From: Legionella quinlivanii
GTDB lineage: Bacteria > Pseudomonadota > Gammaproteobacteria > Legionellales > Legionellaceae
Length of the DNA stretch: 64,000 bases
Direction of reading: 5' to 3'
NCBI RefSeq assembly: GCF_900461555.1
Contig: NZ_UGOX01000001.1
Coordinates: 1,439,501 to 1,503,500, forward strand
Within the stretch, counting starts at the first letter, position 1, and each line of letters starts with the position of its first letter. Positions 17,869 through 26,486 of the stretch are shown here, in pieces. A program made the position numbers and the translations under genes. The notes beneath the pieces were generated by a model. It had not been told where the DNA came from, searched no databases, and saw nothing but the letters and a program-made list of their open reading frames with translations.

Positions 17869-19311
17869 TCACAAGGCCGGACGGCGTTGATGCCAGTCAG
17901 TCAATAGTTGAAATTGATGAGCGACATTTAATAACAAAGCTTCATTAAAGTGTTTCGCCATTAGTTGCATGCCAACCGGTAAGCCTTTAATCTGACCCGC
18001 AGGAATGGAAATAGCCGGAATTCCAGCGAGATTTGATGCCACTGTAAAAATATCAGCCAAATAATTTTGTACAGGATCAGATTGGACTTCACCAAGCTGA
18101 AAAGCCGGAGTAGGGGTTGTAGGTCCAAGGATAATATCCACTTTTGAAAATTGCGTCAGTAGTTCCTGCTGAATCAGTCGACGTATTTTCAGTGCTTTTA
18201 AATAATAAGCATCAAAATATCCGGAAGACAGTGCATAAGTGCCAGTCAGAATTCGGCGTTTGACTTCAAGGCCGAAACCTTCAGAGCGTGAAGCCGAAAT
18301 CAGTTCTCTGATATCACCGGCCTTTGCACTTCGATAACCAAAACGTATTCCATCATAACGTGAAAGATTGGAGGATGCTTCAGCGCAGGCAATCAGATAA
18401 TAGCAGGGAACCCACAGGGATTGTAAGGCAAGATCCATTTCCACGATAACAGCACCAGCCTCTTCCAATTGCTTCACGGCTTCTCTGATTACCAGCTGAA
18501 TTTCCGCATTCACTTCTTCCTGAAAAAAGCAGGAAGGAAGCCCAACGCGCAGACCTTTCAAAGACTGATTCAGGACACTGGAGTAATCGGGAATATTACT
18601 GGGGTATGAAGTGGAGTCGTTCGGATCAAATCCAGCCATCACACCTAAAACCAAAGCTAAATCTTCTGCGGTTCTGGCCATTGGGCCTCCCTGATCCAGA
18701 CTGGACGCATAAGCGACCATGCCATACCTGGAGACCAGACCATAGGTAGGTTTAATACCGGATATACCGCAAAACGCAGCAGGCTGACGGATGGACCCTC
18801 CTGTATCGGAGCCTGTTGCAAAAGCTGACAGGTCGGCTGCAACAGCGGCAGCGGAGCCGCCTGAAGACCCTCCGGGAACACAGGATAAGTTCCAGGGATT
18901 TTTAACTGGACCAAAATAGCTGCTCTCATTAGTGGAGCCCATGGCAAATTCATCCATATTGGTTTTGCCAAGTAATACAGCATTGTGGGCGGCGAATTTG
19001 TTTACCACAGTGGCCGAAAAGGGCGATTTATAATTAGCGAGCATTCTGGATCCGCAAGTGGTTGCAAGCCCGGATGTGCAGAAAATATCTTTATGAGCCA
19101 TTGGCACGCCAGTCAATAGCTGAGCCTCACCTTTGTGAAGAAGCTGATCCGCTTTTTGGGCTTGCATCATTGCTGCTTCGGCATCTACATGAATAAAGCA
19201 GTTTAATGTTTTATACTGATCGATGCGTTTAAGATAGTGTCTGGTTAATTCTGTACTGGATATTTTCTTGCTATGCAGAGCAGTAATCAGTTCTCGTAAG
19301 TTTTTAAACAT
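17869..19311 (-). CDS. gatA: Aspartyl/glutamyl-tRNA amidotransferase subunit A
   Basis: GatA is the glutaminase subunit of GatCAB, an amidase-signature enzyme. The Ser-Ser-Lys triad is visible: Lys in MAHKDIF, the [11 protein letters not shown] stretch and [13 protein letters not shown] start at the ATG 19311 ([13 protein letters not shown]), giving 480 residues, the usual family length, with an 8-nt overlap with gatC; the frame extends 17 codons upstream inside gatC without similarity. Confidence 0.96.
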   Translation of the reverse strand: MFKNLRELITALHSKKISSTELTRHYLKRIDQYKTLNCFIHVDAEAAMMQAQKADQLLHKGEAQLLTGVPMAHKDIFCTSGLATTCGSRMLANYKSPFSATVVNKFAAHNAVLLGKTNMDEFAMGSTNESSYFGPVKNPWNLSCVPGGSSGGSAAAVAADLSAFATGSDTGGSIRQPAAFCGISGIKPTYGLVSRYGMVAYASSLDQGGPMARTAEDLALVLGVMAGFDPNDSTSYPSNIPDYSSVLNQSLKGLRVGLPSCFFQEEVNAEIQLVIREAVKQLEEAGAVIVEMDLALQSLWVPCYYLIACAEASSNLSRYDGIRFGYRSAKAGDIRELISASRSEGFGLEVKRRILTGTYALSSGYFDAYYLKALKIRRLIQQELLTQFSKVDIILGPTTPTPAFQLGEVQSDPVQNYLADIFTVASNLAGIPAISIPAGQIKGLPVGMQLMAKHFNEALLLNVAHQFQLLTDWHQRRPAL

Positions 19312-19609
19312 CCTGCTTTTCCGTATCAATAACCTTGGGTACCAGATAATAAGTTTCTTCAAATAAAGGAGCGATTTCCTCTAACTGCTGTAAACAATTG
19401 TCTTCGCTCACCTCATCAGGACGAAAACGCTGATGCATATCCATTGGGTGAAACAGCGGCGCGACCTCATCAGCGTTCATTTGCTGTATTCGTTCTGCGA
19501 AATTTATAATCGAATTGACTTCTTTGGCCAGTGAATCCATGTCCTCATCCTCTATGTCAAGATGGGCTAATTGTGCAATAGAATGCAAATCGTTTATTGA
19601 AAATGTCAT
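19304..19609 (-). CDS. gatC: Aspartyl/glutamyl-tRNA amidotransferase subunit C
   Basis: GatC is the small clamp subunit that stabilises the GatA-GatB pair. The 101-residue protein shows the family pattern: IAQLAHLDI near the N-terminus and [19 protein letters not shown] in the middle. It is the first gene of gatCAB; presence of GatCAB implies indirect Gln-tRNA and/or Asn-tRNA formation. Confidence 0.94.
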   Translation of the reverse strand: MTFSINDLHSIAQLAHLDIEDEDMDSLAKEVNSIINFAERIQQMNADEVAPLFHPMDMHQRFRPDEVSEDNCLQQLEEIAPLFEETYYLVPKVIDTEKQDV

Positions 19610-19756
19610 GTGATTTTCCTGTGATTCAGTGACCTCGTTTTGTCATGGGTATTATATCCAATCTTTCCGGTGTGCACAGTAAGGGATCACTACTTTATTT
19701 GCTGGACCTGTACTATGATTACTCGAAGGATTCACACTCACTCCAGGGAGAGGATA

Positions 19757-20743
19757 ATGAGAGCTGCAATAGTACCTGCAAAAAATGCGAATTGGGAAAT
19801 CAGGGATATTCCCACACCTAAACCTGATGTTAATCAGGTCCTTATTAAAATACATGCCAGTGGGCTTTGCTATACTGATGTGCATCAGACTGAGGGTCAT
19901 TTACCTGGTATGTTTCCTCGTACTTTAGGACATGAGCCTGTTGGTGTCATTGTTGAAACAGGGCCTGGCGTTTCAAGTCGGCGCGTGCGCGATCGGGTCG
20001 GTGTTCCCTGGGTACAGAGTACCTGTGGACGCTGTGAATGGTGTTTACGCGGGCGTACGCTATTTTGTCCCAATATGCATGTTACTGGTGGTGATGAGGC
20101 CGGAGGACATGCTGAATACCTGGTGGCTCCTGCTGACGCAACCATGCTGATTCCGGACTCGGTTAGTTTTGAACAGGCTGCGCCAATTTTCTGTGCCGGG
20201 TATACTGTATGGTCAGGACTACGCTGGGCAGAACCGAAGCCCCATGAGCGTGTTGCTGTGGTCGGAATTGGTGGTCTTGGGCATTTGGCTGTACAGTTCG
20301 CGCATGCGGCAGGCTATGAAACCATCGCTGTATCACACTCGCCTGATAAAGACTCTCTAATTAGAGAAATGGGGGCCGATGAAATTGTTCGCGATGGCAA
20401 TAGCTTATTAAAAATGGGGGGTGCTGACATTATTTTAAGCACGACAAATTCAAATAAAGCCATGCTTGACAGCCTGGGTGCACTGCGCCCGGATGGTCGG
20501 TTTGTGGCAATGGGATTCGATGTTAATCCTCTGCAGATTTCTATTGCCGATTTAATCGTTAAACGTATAAAAATAATCGGCAGTCAGCAAAACCACCGGG
20601 AATATCTTTTTGAAGCGCTTGATATGGTTTCTAAAGGAAAAGTCAAAGTAGCCGCTGAAACCTATTCTTTGAATGAGATCAATAAAGCCTATGAGAAAGT
20701 TAAGAATGGCCAGGTGCGTTTTCGCGCTGTAGTGACTATGTGA
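19757..20743 (+). CDS. Zinc-dependent alcohol dehydrogenase
   Basis: This 328-residue MDR-family dehydrogenase has catalytic zinc ligands Cys38, His59-Glu60 (GHE) and Cys146, and the structural zinc lobe Cys90, Cys93, Cys96 and Cys104. The Rossmann motif is VGIGGLGHLA. It resembles AdhP/AdhT-type enzymes that oxidise primary alcohols with NAD. The ATG at 19757 is preceded by GAGAGG; the frame extends 39 codons upstream without family similarity. It ends at a strong terminator shared with the convergent quinone oxidoreductase gene. Confidence 0.9.
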   Translation: MRAAIVPAKNANWEIRDIPTPKPDVNQVLIKIHASGLCYTDVHQTEGHLPGMFPRTLGHEPVGVIVETGPGVSSRRVRDRVGVPWVQSTCGRCEWCLRGRTLFCPNMHVTGGDEAGGHAEYLVAPADATMLIPDSVSFEQAAPIFCAGYTVWSGLRWAEPKPHERVAVVGIGGLGHLAVQFAHAAGYETIAVSHSPDKDSLIREMGADEIVRDGNSLLKMGGADIILSTTNSNKAMLDSLGALRPDGRFVAMGFDVNPLQISIADLIVKRIKIIGSQQNHREYLFEALDMVSKGKVKVAAETYSLNEINKAYEKVKNGQVRFRAVVTM

Positions 20744-20750
20744 AAGAAGT

Positions 20751-20788
20751 AACGGTACGTATAAATTTACGTACCGTTTCGGGTTTTT
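20751..20788. terminator. Rho-independent terminator
   Basis: An 11-bp perfect stem, AACGGTACGTA (20751-20761) with its complement at 20768-20778, and a 6-nt loop are followed by TCGGGTTTTT. It serves the alcohol dehydrogenase gene and probably the convergent gene. Confidence 0.85.
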
Positions 20789-21791
20789 ACTGGACTGAAA
20801 TCACAATTTTTCCAATCTGCTCATTGGATTCCATATAGCGATGAGCATCCTTTATTTGCTCCAGAGAAAAGCTGCGAGCTATACGTGGTTTAAATGTTCC
20901 ACTTTGCAGATGATCAAAAATATAATGCTCTGCTTTCTTTCGTAACTCAGGATTGGTGCTGAGCTCAAAGAGTGTATAACCGCGAATGCTGAGTCCTTTG
21001 TTTAACGCAGTAAACAAAGGGAAAGGCATTGGCTCGTTTGCCAATGCGCCATATACAAAGATGATTCCTTTATCTGAGGCCGCCTCAGCTAATGCTTCAA
21101 TCCCTTTTCCTGCAATAGGGTCAAAAATAACACGCGCCCCTTTGCCTCCAGTAATTTCTTTTACCCGAGCAGCCAGATCTTCTTCATTAGTGACGATCAC
21201 ATGATCAGCGCCAAGTTCCAGTAACTCGGCTTTTTTAGCTTGAGTACGAGTGGTTGCAATACTGATACCGCCCTGAGCACGTACTGTCTCAATAGCTGCA
21301 ATACCCACACTACTGCTCGCTGCAGTTATCAACACGAAATCACCTTTGGATACATTCCCGTAATGAATGAGTGCGCCGTAAGCAGTCATGTACTGCATCC
21401 AGATGGATGTCGCTTCAGTAAAAGATAATTTTTCAGGATATGCTGCCAGAGCATAAGCAGGTAAAATGGCGACTTCACCATAAACACCGTATTTACCCAT
21501 ATCAAAACAGGGGACCGTACTGAATTTCTTGCCAATCATTTGGGGATCAACTCCTGGACCCACAGCTTCAATGATTCCAGAAGCTTCGTAACCAATCTTG
21601 GAAGGGAATTGGGGTGCTATAAGATATTGGCCCACTCGAAACATTACTTCCGCGCGATTTAAGCCGATTGCATGGACACGCAAGCGGACTTCGCCCTGGC
21701 CGGGTTCTGGCAATGCGACGCTCTCAAGCTTTAACACATCGGCATTCCCTGTTTCATGAAACCGAACAATCTGCGCCTGGCTAGCTGACAT
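20787..21791 (-). CDS. NADPH:quinone oxidoreductase-like MDR protein
   Basis: This 334-residue medium-chain reductase lacks the zinc ligands and follows the quinone reductase pattern: GEVRLRVHAIGLNRAEVMFR, GYEASGIIEAVG and the cofactor segment AASSSVGIAAIE. It should reduce quinones or enones with NADPH; the true substrate is unknown. It starts at an ATG, and the next gene on this strand lies about 30 nt upstream, so cotranscription with the thioredoxin-fold gene is possible. Confidence 0.85.
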   Translation of the reverse strand: MSASQAQIVRFHETGNADVLKLESVALPEPGQGEVRLRVHAIGLNRAEVMFRVGQYLIAPQFPSKIGYEASGIIEAVGPGVDPQMIGKKFSTVPCFDMGKYGVYGEVAILPAYALAAYPEKLSFTEATSIWMQYMTAYGALIHYGNVSKGDFVLITAASSSVGIAAIETVRAQGGISIATTRTQAKKAELLELGADHVIVTNEEDLAARVKEITGGKGARVIFDPIAGKGIEALAEAASDKGIIFVYGALANEPMPFPLFTALNKGLSIRGYTLFELSTNPELRKKAEHYIFDHLQSGTFKPRIARSFSLEQIKDAHRYMESNEQIGKIVISVQ

Positions 21792-21820
21792 AATATTTTC
21801 CTTTTAGTGACTAAATTTAA

Positions 21821-22378
21821 TTATTCTTTCCATTTGATATTGCATCCCAAACTTGGTTTTTGCTCTGTAGAAACGGGCAATGCGTTTAACAGACAATCCA
21901 GGGCATTGCGGATAGAAATACCGGATACCGGGATTTGATTTCCCGGACGTGAGTCGTCAAGTTGCCCGCGATAAACCAGTCTAAGATTCGCATCATAGAT
22001 AAAGAAATCCGGGGTGCAGGCCGCTTGATAGGCTTTGGCAACATCCTGAGTTTCATCGAACAGATAAGGAAACCGATAGTCTTCTGTTTGTGCAGTAATT
22101 CGCATATTATCAGGAGAGTCATCAGGATAGTTTTTTACATCATTTGAATTAATGGCAATGAAGCTTATTCCTTTGCCAGTGTAGTCTTTTGCCAATTGGC
22201 TTAACTCTTTACTAACATGCTTTACATAGGGACAATGATTGCAAATAAACATGATTACTGTGGCAATCTGACCCTTGTGAGAACGCAATTCCACTATGTT
22301 ATTGGAAATAACATCTGTCAGGGAAAACTCAGGCGCTGCAGATCCCAGCTCTTTCATATTTGAAGGTGTTCTTGCCAT
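21821..22378 (-). CDS. Thioredoxin-fold (AhpC/TSA-like) protein
   Basis: A 185-residue cytoplasmic redox protein with APEFSL near the N-terminus and a CNHC active site (Cys46, Cys49) in the pattern FICNHCPYVKH, typical of the PRX-like family-1 proteins. AACTPDFFIYD follows, with the cis-proline region. Start ATG at 22378 is preceded by AAGGAG at 6 nt; a TTG two codons upstream is less likely. Confidence 0.85.
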   Translation of the reverse strand: MARTPSNMKELGSAAPEFSLTDVISNNIVELRSHKGQIATVIMFICNHCPYVKHVSKELSQLAKDYTGKGISFIAINSNDVKNYPDDSPDNMRITAQTEDYRFPYLFDETQDVAKAYQAACTPDFFIYDANLRLVYRGQLDDSRPGNQIPVSGISIRNALDCLLNALPVSTEQKPSLGCNIKWKE

Positions 22379-22401
22379 AACCAACTCCTTTGTGCAATTT
22401 T

Positions 22402-22899
22402 CTAAAAAATCACATTAATAATAGCAATGAGTGCGAATAAACTGTTTAAAACCGCCCAGAGTAATACCAGAGGGTTTTTCTTTACAATAGAAAATGCATA
22501 AGTTGCCAGGGATATTCCGCCAATAAAAAATATCCATTCATTCGCATAAGAAAAACCTATCGATAAGCTGGCAATACCGACTATACCTATCAGAAGGAAA
22601 ATATTATTGAGCTGGCCTATTAGATAAAAAAAGATTAGCAGTTGCACGCATAATAAGACCGGGATGGCAAATTGCAGAATAGAGCCAATGCCCAGCAATA
22701 TCGCACCGTGCCCTGCAATCAGAATAAGTTCCAATGCAATAAAAAATACCAGTCTGGAGTATATGGCAGTAAGCAATAGAAGGCTGGAGCCTGTTACATA
22801 ATAGGCTTGTGCATTGGCCTGGGTGAAACCATAAAGCGTAATGATTGCACCCACAATGCCAAGCATCCAAAAGAAATAATCACGGAATGTTAATGGCAT
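22402..22899 (-). CDS. Multi-pass inner-membrane protein of unknown function
   Basis: I do not recognise this family. The protein has about seven hydrophobic segments between residues 9 and 160, with very few charged residues, ending AIINVIF. The ATG at 22899 lies 5 nt past the stop of the preceding gene, giving 165 residues; the frame could begin at an ATG at 22941, overlapping that gene by 38 nt. It probably shares a transcript with the small secreted protein upstream. Confidence 0.6.
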   Translation of the reverse strand: MPLTFRDYFFWMLGIVGAIITLYGFTQANAQAYYVTGSSLLLLTAIYSRLVFFIALELILIAGHGAILLGIGSILQFAIPVLLCVQLLIFFYLIGQLNNIFLLIGIVGIASLSIGFSYANEWIFFIGGISLATYAFSIVKKNPLVLLWAVLNSLFALIAIINVIF

Positions 22900-22903
22900 C
22901 TTG

Positions 22904-23386
22904 TTACCAGCGTAAATAGATGCCTTTGGCTGCTGCGTCATTGATAATTTCGCGCTGTGGTTTGTTAGTAGAAACCCAATAATTGCCCATATTGCTTAAA
23001 GCAAATTTAGCTCTTGGATATTGACATACGTCGAGTACTTCACGGCAATCTACTTTTTCAGTGTTGTTGTCTTCAACGACAAAACATTGAAAGTTAAATT
23101 CTTTTTCATCGGATGCAAAGGCCGCCCAGTTAGCAGCTTGTAATTTTGCGGTCAGAGGAGGGCTCATAAAGACTTCTTTTGTTTCGATACGCTGTAATTC
23201 AACATGATGCGTACTACGATTCTGTATTAAATAAAAGCTTTGCTCGCCCGTCTCATTAAGAACCAGATTATAGCCATTATACCCAAAACCGGTGACTTCG
23301 CACCCACGAGGAAACCCCTCTGCATAACTGCTTACAGAAGCCAGCAGCGATAAAATTCCTGCAAAACCTGTCTTTAATGATGACAT
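22904..23386 (-). CDS. Small secreted protein, EnhB-like
   Basis: A 160-residue protein with a clear signal peptide (cleavage near SYAEG, about residue 23) and four cysteines in the mature part, at GCEVTG, QCFVV, DCREV and VCQYP, suggesting two disulfides. The opening FPRGCEVTGFGYNGYNL recalls Legionella proteins annotated as 'enhanced entry' EnhB, but I hold this loosely. Its location is periplasmic or extracellular. It is followed by the membrane-protein gene. Confidence 0.6.
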   Translation of the reverse strand: MSSLKTGFAGILSLLASVSSYAEGFPRGCEVTGFGYNGYNLVLNETGEQSFYLIQNRSTHHVELQRIETKEVFMSPPLTAKLQAANWAAFASDEKEFNFQCFVVEDNNTEKVDCREVLDVCQYPRAKFALSNMGNYWVSTNKPQREIINDAAAKGIYLRW

Positions 23387-23453
23387 TATTAACCTTTATA
23401 CCAATGTAAAAGCGGCTATTCTAATGAGATTGAGTCTAAAAGTGAACCTCCTT

Positions 23454-24236
23454 TTAAACCTTGCTCTCTAATTCTTCACGATGAGCAGTGATACGTGATT
23501 TGATCATCGGGTAATACGTTCTGTAAATGCTTAACAATAAATAAACAACCACATAAATCAGTGAGACCCCAAGACAAAATGGGTTTAGCTCGGGATAGGT
23601 CCATAAGATAATCGCAGAGCAAACTCCATACATCAGTGAGAAGACATGCATCAGTACCTTTAATGCTCTGGACTCTGTCAGATAGTCGAGGCGCGAGGGA
23701 TAGACATATTTGACCGGAACAAAAACGAGGAGGCATAAAACTGCCAGAATCAGGGCATTGGTATACATTGATGTGTTAAAAATAAACATGTAAAAAATAA
23801 CTATATTCCAGTAACAAGGGAATCCTTTAAAAAAATGATCCGGCGTTTTAGCATCAGACTGGGTAAACTGGTAGGACGAAGTGATTGTAATCGCAATAAT
23901 AATTAATAAACCCAGTGAAGGGGGAAGCATATCTGCCTTGGCATAGAGAAAAAAGCAGGGAGTAATCACATAATTAACATAATCCACGAGATTATCCAGT
24001 AATGCGCCGTCGATATTAGGTAATACCATCTTGACCTTGACAAGTCTTGCCAGAGTGCCATCCAGCGCATCGATTACAACCGCAATGGCCATATACCACA
24101 GTGCCTGTTGATATTCCTGCTGATAAATTTTAATCAGGGTCAATATTCCCACATACGCAGCACTGGCGGTAAAGGCATGTACTGCCCAGGCGACCAAATA
24201 ATGAGAAAAACGGTAGCCCAGTTTTTGTTTTGTCAT
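23454..24236 (-). CDS. pcsA: Phosphatidylcholine synthase Pcs
   Basis: Pcs condenses choline with CDP-diacylglycerol in the inner membrane to give phosphatidylcholine in one step. The CDP-alcohol phosphotransferase motif is of the Pcs type, with twelve residues in the central gap: Asp59-Gly60, Ala63-Arg64, Gly77, Asp81, Asp85. The remainder has about seven membrane segments. I start it at the ATG 24236 (MTKQKLGYRF), preceded by AGGA, giving 260 residues; the frame extends 15 codons further. The enzyme depends on external choline, which fits an intracellular lifestyle. Confidence 0.88.
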   Translation of the reverse strand: MTKQKLGYRFSHYLVAWAVHAFTASAAYVGILTLIKIYQQEYQQALWYMAIAVVIDALDGTLARLVKVKMVLPNIDGALLDNLVDYVNYVITPCFFLYAKADMLPPSLGLLIIIAITITSSYQFTQSDAKTPDHFFKGFPCYWNIVIFYMFIFNTSMYTNALILAVLCLLVFVPVKYVYPSRLDYLTESRALKVLMHVFSLMYGVCSAIILWTYPELNPFCLGVSLIYVVVYLLLSIYRTYYPMIKSRITAHREELESKV

Positions 24237-24537
24237 TTCTAATCCTGTATGGCGGTTTTGCAGATTATGTTTGCAAAACACATTAGTTTAGTGCTGGAAT
24301 TGTTCCAACGATTACAAATAGCAAAATAGTAACAATAATCATTTATCTGAGGCAAGGATAGCGGTCATCTGATTGAGATATTTGTATATTTAGCAAAAAT
24401 TGTTAATAAAAAATACCCCAATTACCTAATAAATGAACTTTAAAATACCCGTTTCCTGAAAAGGAGGTTGGAGTGTTATACTAATTTAAAATGATTCTCG
24501 GTATTTGGTTTGGGGAAAAGCCTACAGGAGATGGAAT
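24237..24537. other. Intergenic region with one predicted promoter
   Basis: This 301-bp gap separates divergent pcs and the aldehyde dehydrogenase gene. It is AT-rich, with no repeat or RNA gene that I can see. A likely extended -10 promoter (TGTTATACT, hexamer 24477-24482) points towards the dehydrogenase; the -35 is weak. Confidence 0.5.
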
Positions 24538-25905
24538 ATGATATTTCAGACAATTAATCCGGCGAATGAACATCTGATTAACGAATATAAGGCTCTGGAT
24601 TACAGGACTGCCGAAACCAGGATTCACCATGCTTATACGGCTTTTAAACATTGGAAAAGCAAAACGTTCGCCGAAAAATCGACGTTGGTGCTTGCATTGG
24701 CAAAGTTATTGCGGCAAAAGTCAGAAGAGCTGGCTCAAATTATTACGATGGAAATGGGTAAACCTATAACCCAGTCTCAAGCTGAAATTGAAAAATGCGC
24801 TTGGGTTTGTGAGCATTATGCCGCGAACGCAGAGCATTATCTGGCTGATCACAGCATTCAGACGGAAATGAAAAAGACATTTGTCTGTTACAGACCGCTC
24901 GGGGTTATTTTAGCGATTATGCCCTGGAATTTTCCCTTCTGGCAGGTCTTTCGCTGTGCCATTCCGGCAATCATGGCGGGAAATGCGGTATTGTTGAAAC
25001 ACGCGCCGATTTCCATTGGTGCTGGCAATGCGATGGAACAATTATTTCTCGAAGCAGGTTTCCCAAACCATTTATTTCAAAATCTGATTATAGATAATGA
25101 CGTGGCAGCAAAAGTGATTGCTCACCCCGAGGTGGCCGGTCTGAGTTTTACAGGCAGTGAAAAAGCCGGGCGAATTGTGGGCGGTCTTGCCGTTTCAAAT
25201 TTGAAGAAAGCGGTTTTGGAGTTAGGGGGGAGTGATCCTTATTTAATTCTGGAGGATGCGGATTTGGATATTGCTGCCCAGGCTGTGGTTTCTTCCAGGC
25301 TGAATAATTGCGGCCAGGTTTGTATCGCCGCTAAACGTGTAATTGCGGTTCATTCAATTAAAGAAACCTTGTTGCAGAAAATAGAACAATTAATAGCTGC
25401 CTATAAAATGGATGATCCGGCAAAAAATACAACAAAGTTGGGGCCGCTCGCCAGAAACGATCTAAGAGAAACTCTTCAAAAACAAGTGGATCAAAGTTTG
25501 ACTAGAGGATGTCGGCTGATTACAGGAGGAACGATTCCGCAGCGAGAGGGTTTTTATTATCCTGCTACCTTGCTTGTTGATGTAAAACCGGGAATGCCTG
25601 CGTTTGATGAGGAATTATTTGGACCAGTGATTGCCCTCATTGATGCGAAGGATGAAGAGCAGGGAATAGAGCTTGCTAACCATAGCTCATATGGTTTGGG
25701 CGCAGCGGTTTTTACCCGTGATATTTCGCGCGGCGAAAGGATAGCCCGTGATAAAATGGATGCCGGATCCTGCTTTGTGAATACCTTTGTCGCATCTGAT
25801 CCGCGTGTTCCATTTGGAGGCACAAAACACTCGGGTCTGGGAAGAGAACTTTCGCGTGAAGGTATTCTTGAGTTTGTGAATGTTAAAACTGTCGCAATAA
25901 AATAG
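24538..25905 (+). CDS. Succinate-semialdehyde dehydrogenase-like aldehyde dehydrogenase
   Basis: A 455-residue NAD(P)-dependent aldehyde dehydrogenase with PWNFPFW, VLELGGSDP (general base Glu) and the catalytic Cys in NNCGQVCIAAKR (about residue 262). The NP-containing N-terminus (TINPANEHLI) and overall pattern place it with the short succinate-semialdehyde dehydrogenases (GabD/Sad-like), oxidising semialdehydes of 4-aminobutyrate breakdown. Start: ATG at 24538 after AGGAG; the frame extends 11 codons upstream. The following L,D-transpeptidase gene begins 2 nt after the stop. Confidence 0.88.
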   Translation: MIFQTINPANEHLINEYKALDYRTAETRIHHAYTAFKHWKSKTFAEKSTLVLALAKLLRQKSEELAQIITMEMGKPITQSQAEIEKCAWVCEHYAANAEHYLADHSIQTEMKKTFVCYRPLGVILAIMPWNFPFWQVFRCAIPAIMAGNAVLLKHAPISIGAGNAMEQLFLEAGFPNHLFQNLIIDNDVAAKVIAHPEVAGLSFTGSEKAGRIVGGLAVSNLKKAVLELGGSDPYLILEDADLDIAAQAVVSSRLNNCGQVCIAAKRVIAVHSIKETLLQKIEQLIAAYKMDDPAKNTTKLGPLARNDLRETLQKQVDQSLTRGCRLITGGTIPQREGFYYPATLLVDVKPGMPAFDEELFGPVIALIDAKDEEQGIELANHSSYGLGAAVFTRDISRGERIARDKMDAGSCFVNTFVASDPRVPFGGTKHSGLGRELSREGILEFVNVKTVAIK

Positions 25906-25907
25906 AA

Positions 25908-26390
25908 ATGAGCCGTCAGATTATAGTTATCAACACCCAGGTGCAGTCGATGTATTGCTATACAGACGACTCTTTAATTAATGTCTATCCGATATCTTCG
26001 GCCAAAAACGGTTTGGGGGAGGAAAAAGGCAGTTTTCGTACCCCCAGAGGCTGGCATCGTATTTATAGTAAATTAGGATTAACGGCAGAGGCTAATTCGG
26101 TATTTGTCGCCAGAGAATGGACTGGAGAAATCTACACTGAGGAATTGGCAAGCCAGTTTCCCGGGCGAGACTGGATCCTGACGCGCATTCTCCAACTGGA
26201 CGGAATGGAGCCAGGTCGAAACCAGGGCGGAGAAGTAGACAGTCTAAAACGATTCATCTATCTTCATGGAACACCTGATACTACCCCATTGGGCCATCCC
26301 GGCTCTCATGGCTGCATTCGTATGAGAAATAGCCACATTATTGCACTGACAGACTGGGTAGAAGTAGGGACCCCGGTATATATTCAATAA
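25908..26390 (+). CDS. L,D-transpeptidase (YkuD domain), second in window
   Basis: A 160-residue YkuD-domain protein with His120 (YLHGTPD) and HPGSHGCIRM with His134 and Cys136. It lacks a recognisable signal peptide, beginning directly MSRQIIVINT, and so is close to the short YkuD proteins (ErfK-like) whose site of action is unclear. The ATG is 2 nt after the aldehyde dehydrogenase stop. Confidence 0.85.
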   Translation: MSRQIIVINTQVQSMYCYTDDSLINVYPISSAKNGLGEEKGSFRTPRGWHRIYSKLGLTAEANSVFVAREWTGEIYTEELASQFPGRDWILTRILQLDGMEPGRNQGGEVDSLKRFIYLHGTPDTTPLGHPGSHGCIRMRNSHIIALTDWVEVGTPVYIQ

Positions 26391-26441
26391 CAGTTGCAAT
26401 TTCTATGCTTTAATTTCTCGCAAATTGAATGGGGTCCAGTA

Positions 26442-26447
26442 TATAAT
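26442..26447 (+). promoter_or_regulatory. -10 element for the glutamate dehydrogenase gene
   Basis: A consensus TATAAT lies 40 bp upstream of the glutamate dehydrogenase ATG, but no good -35 is visible at 17 bp. The start codon is preceded by GAGG at 7 nt. Confidence 0.5.
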
Positions 26448-26486
26448 TCCTCAAAAATTTATTTCCCATCCTGATGAGGTAAATGC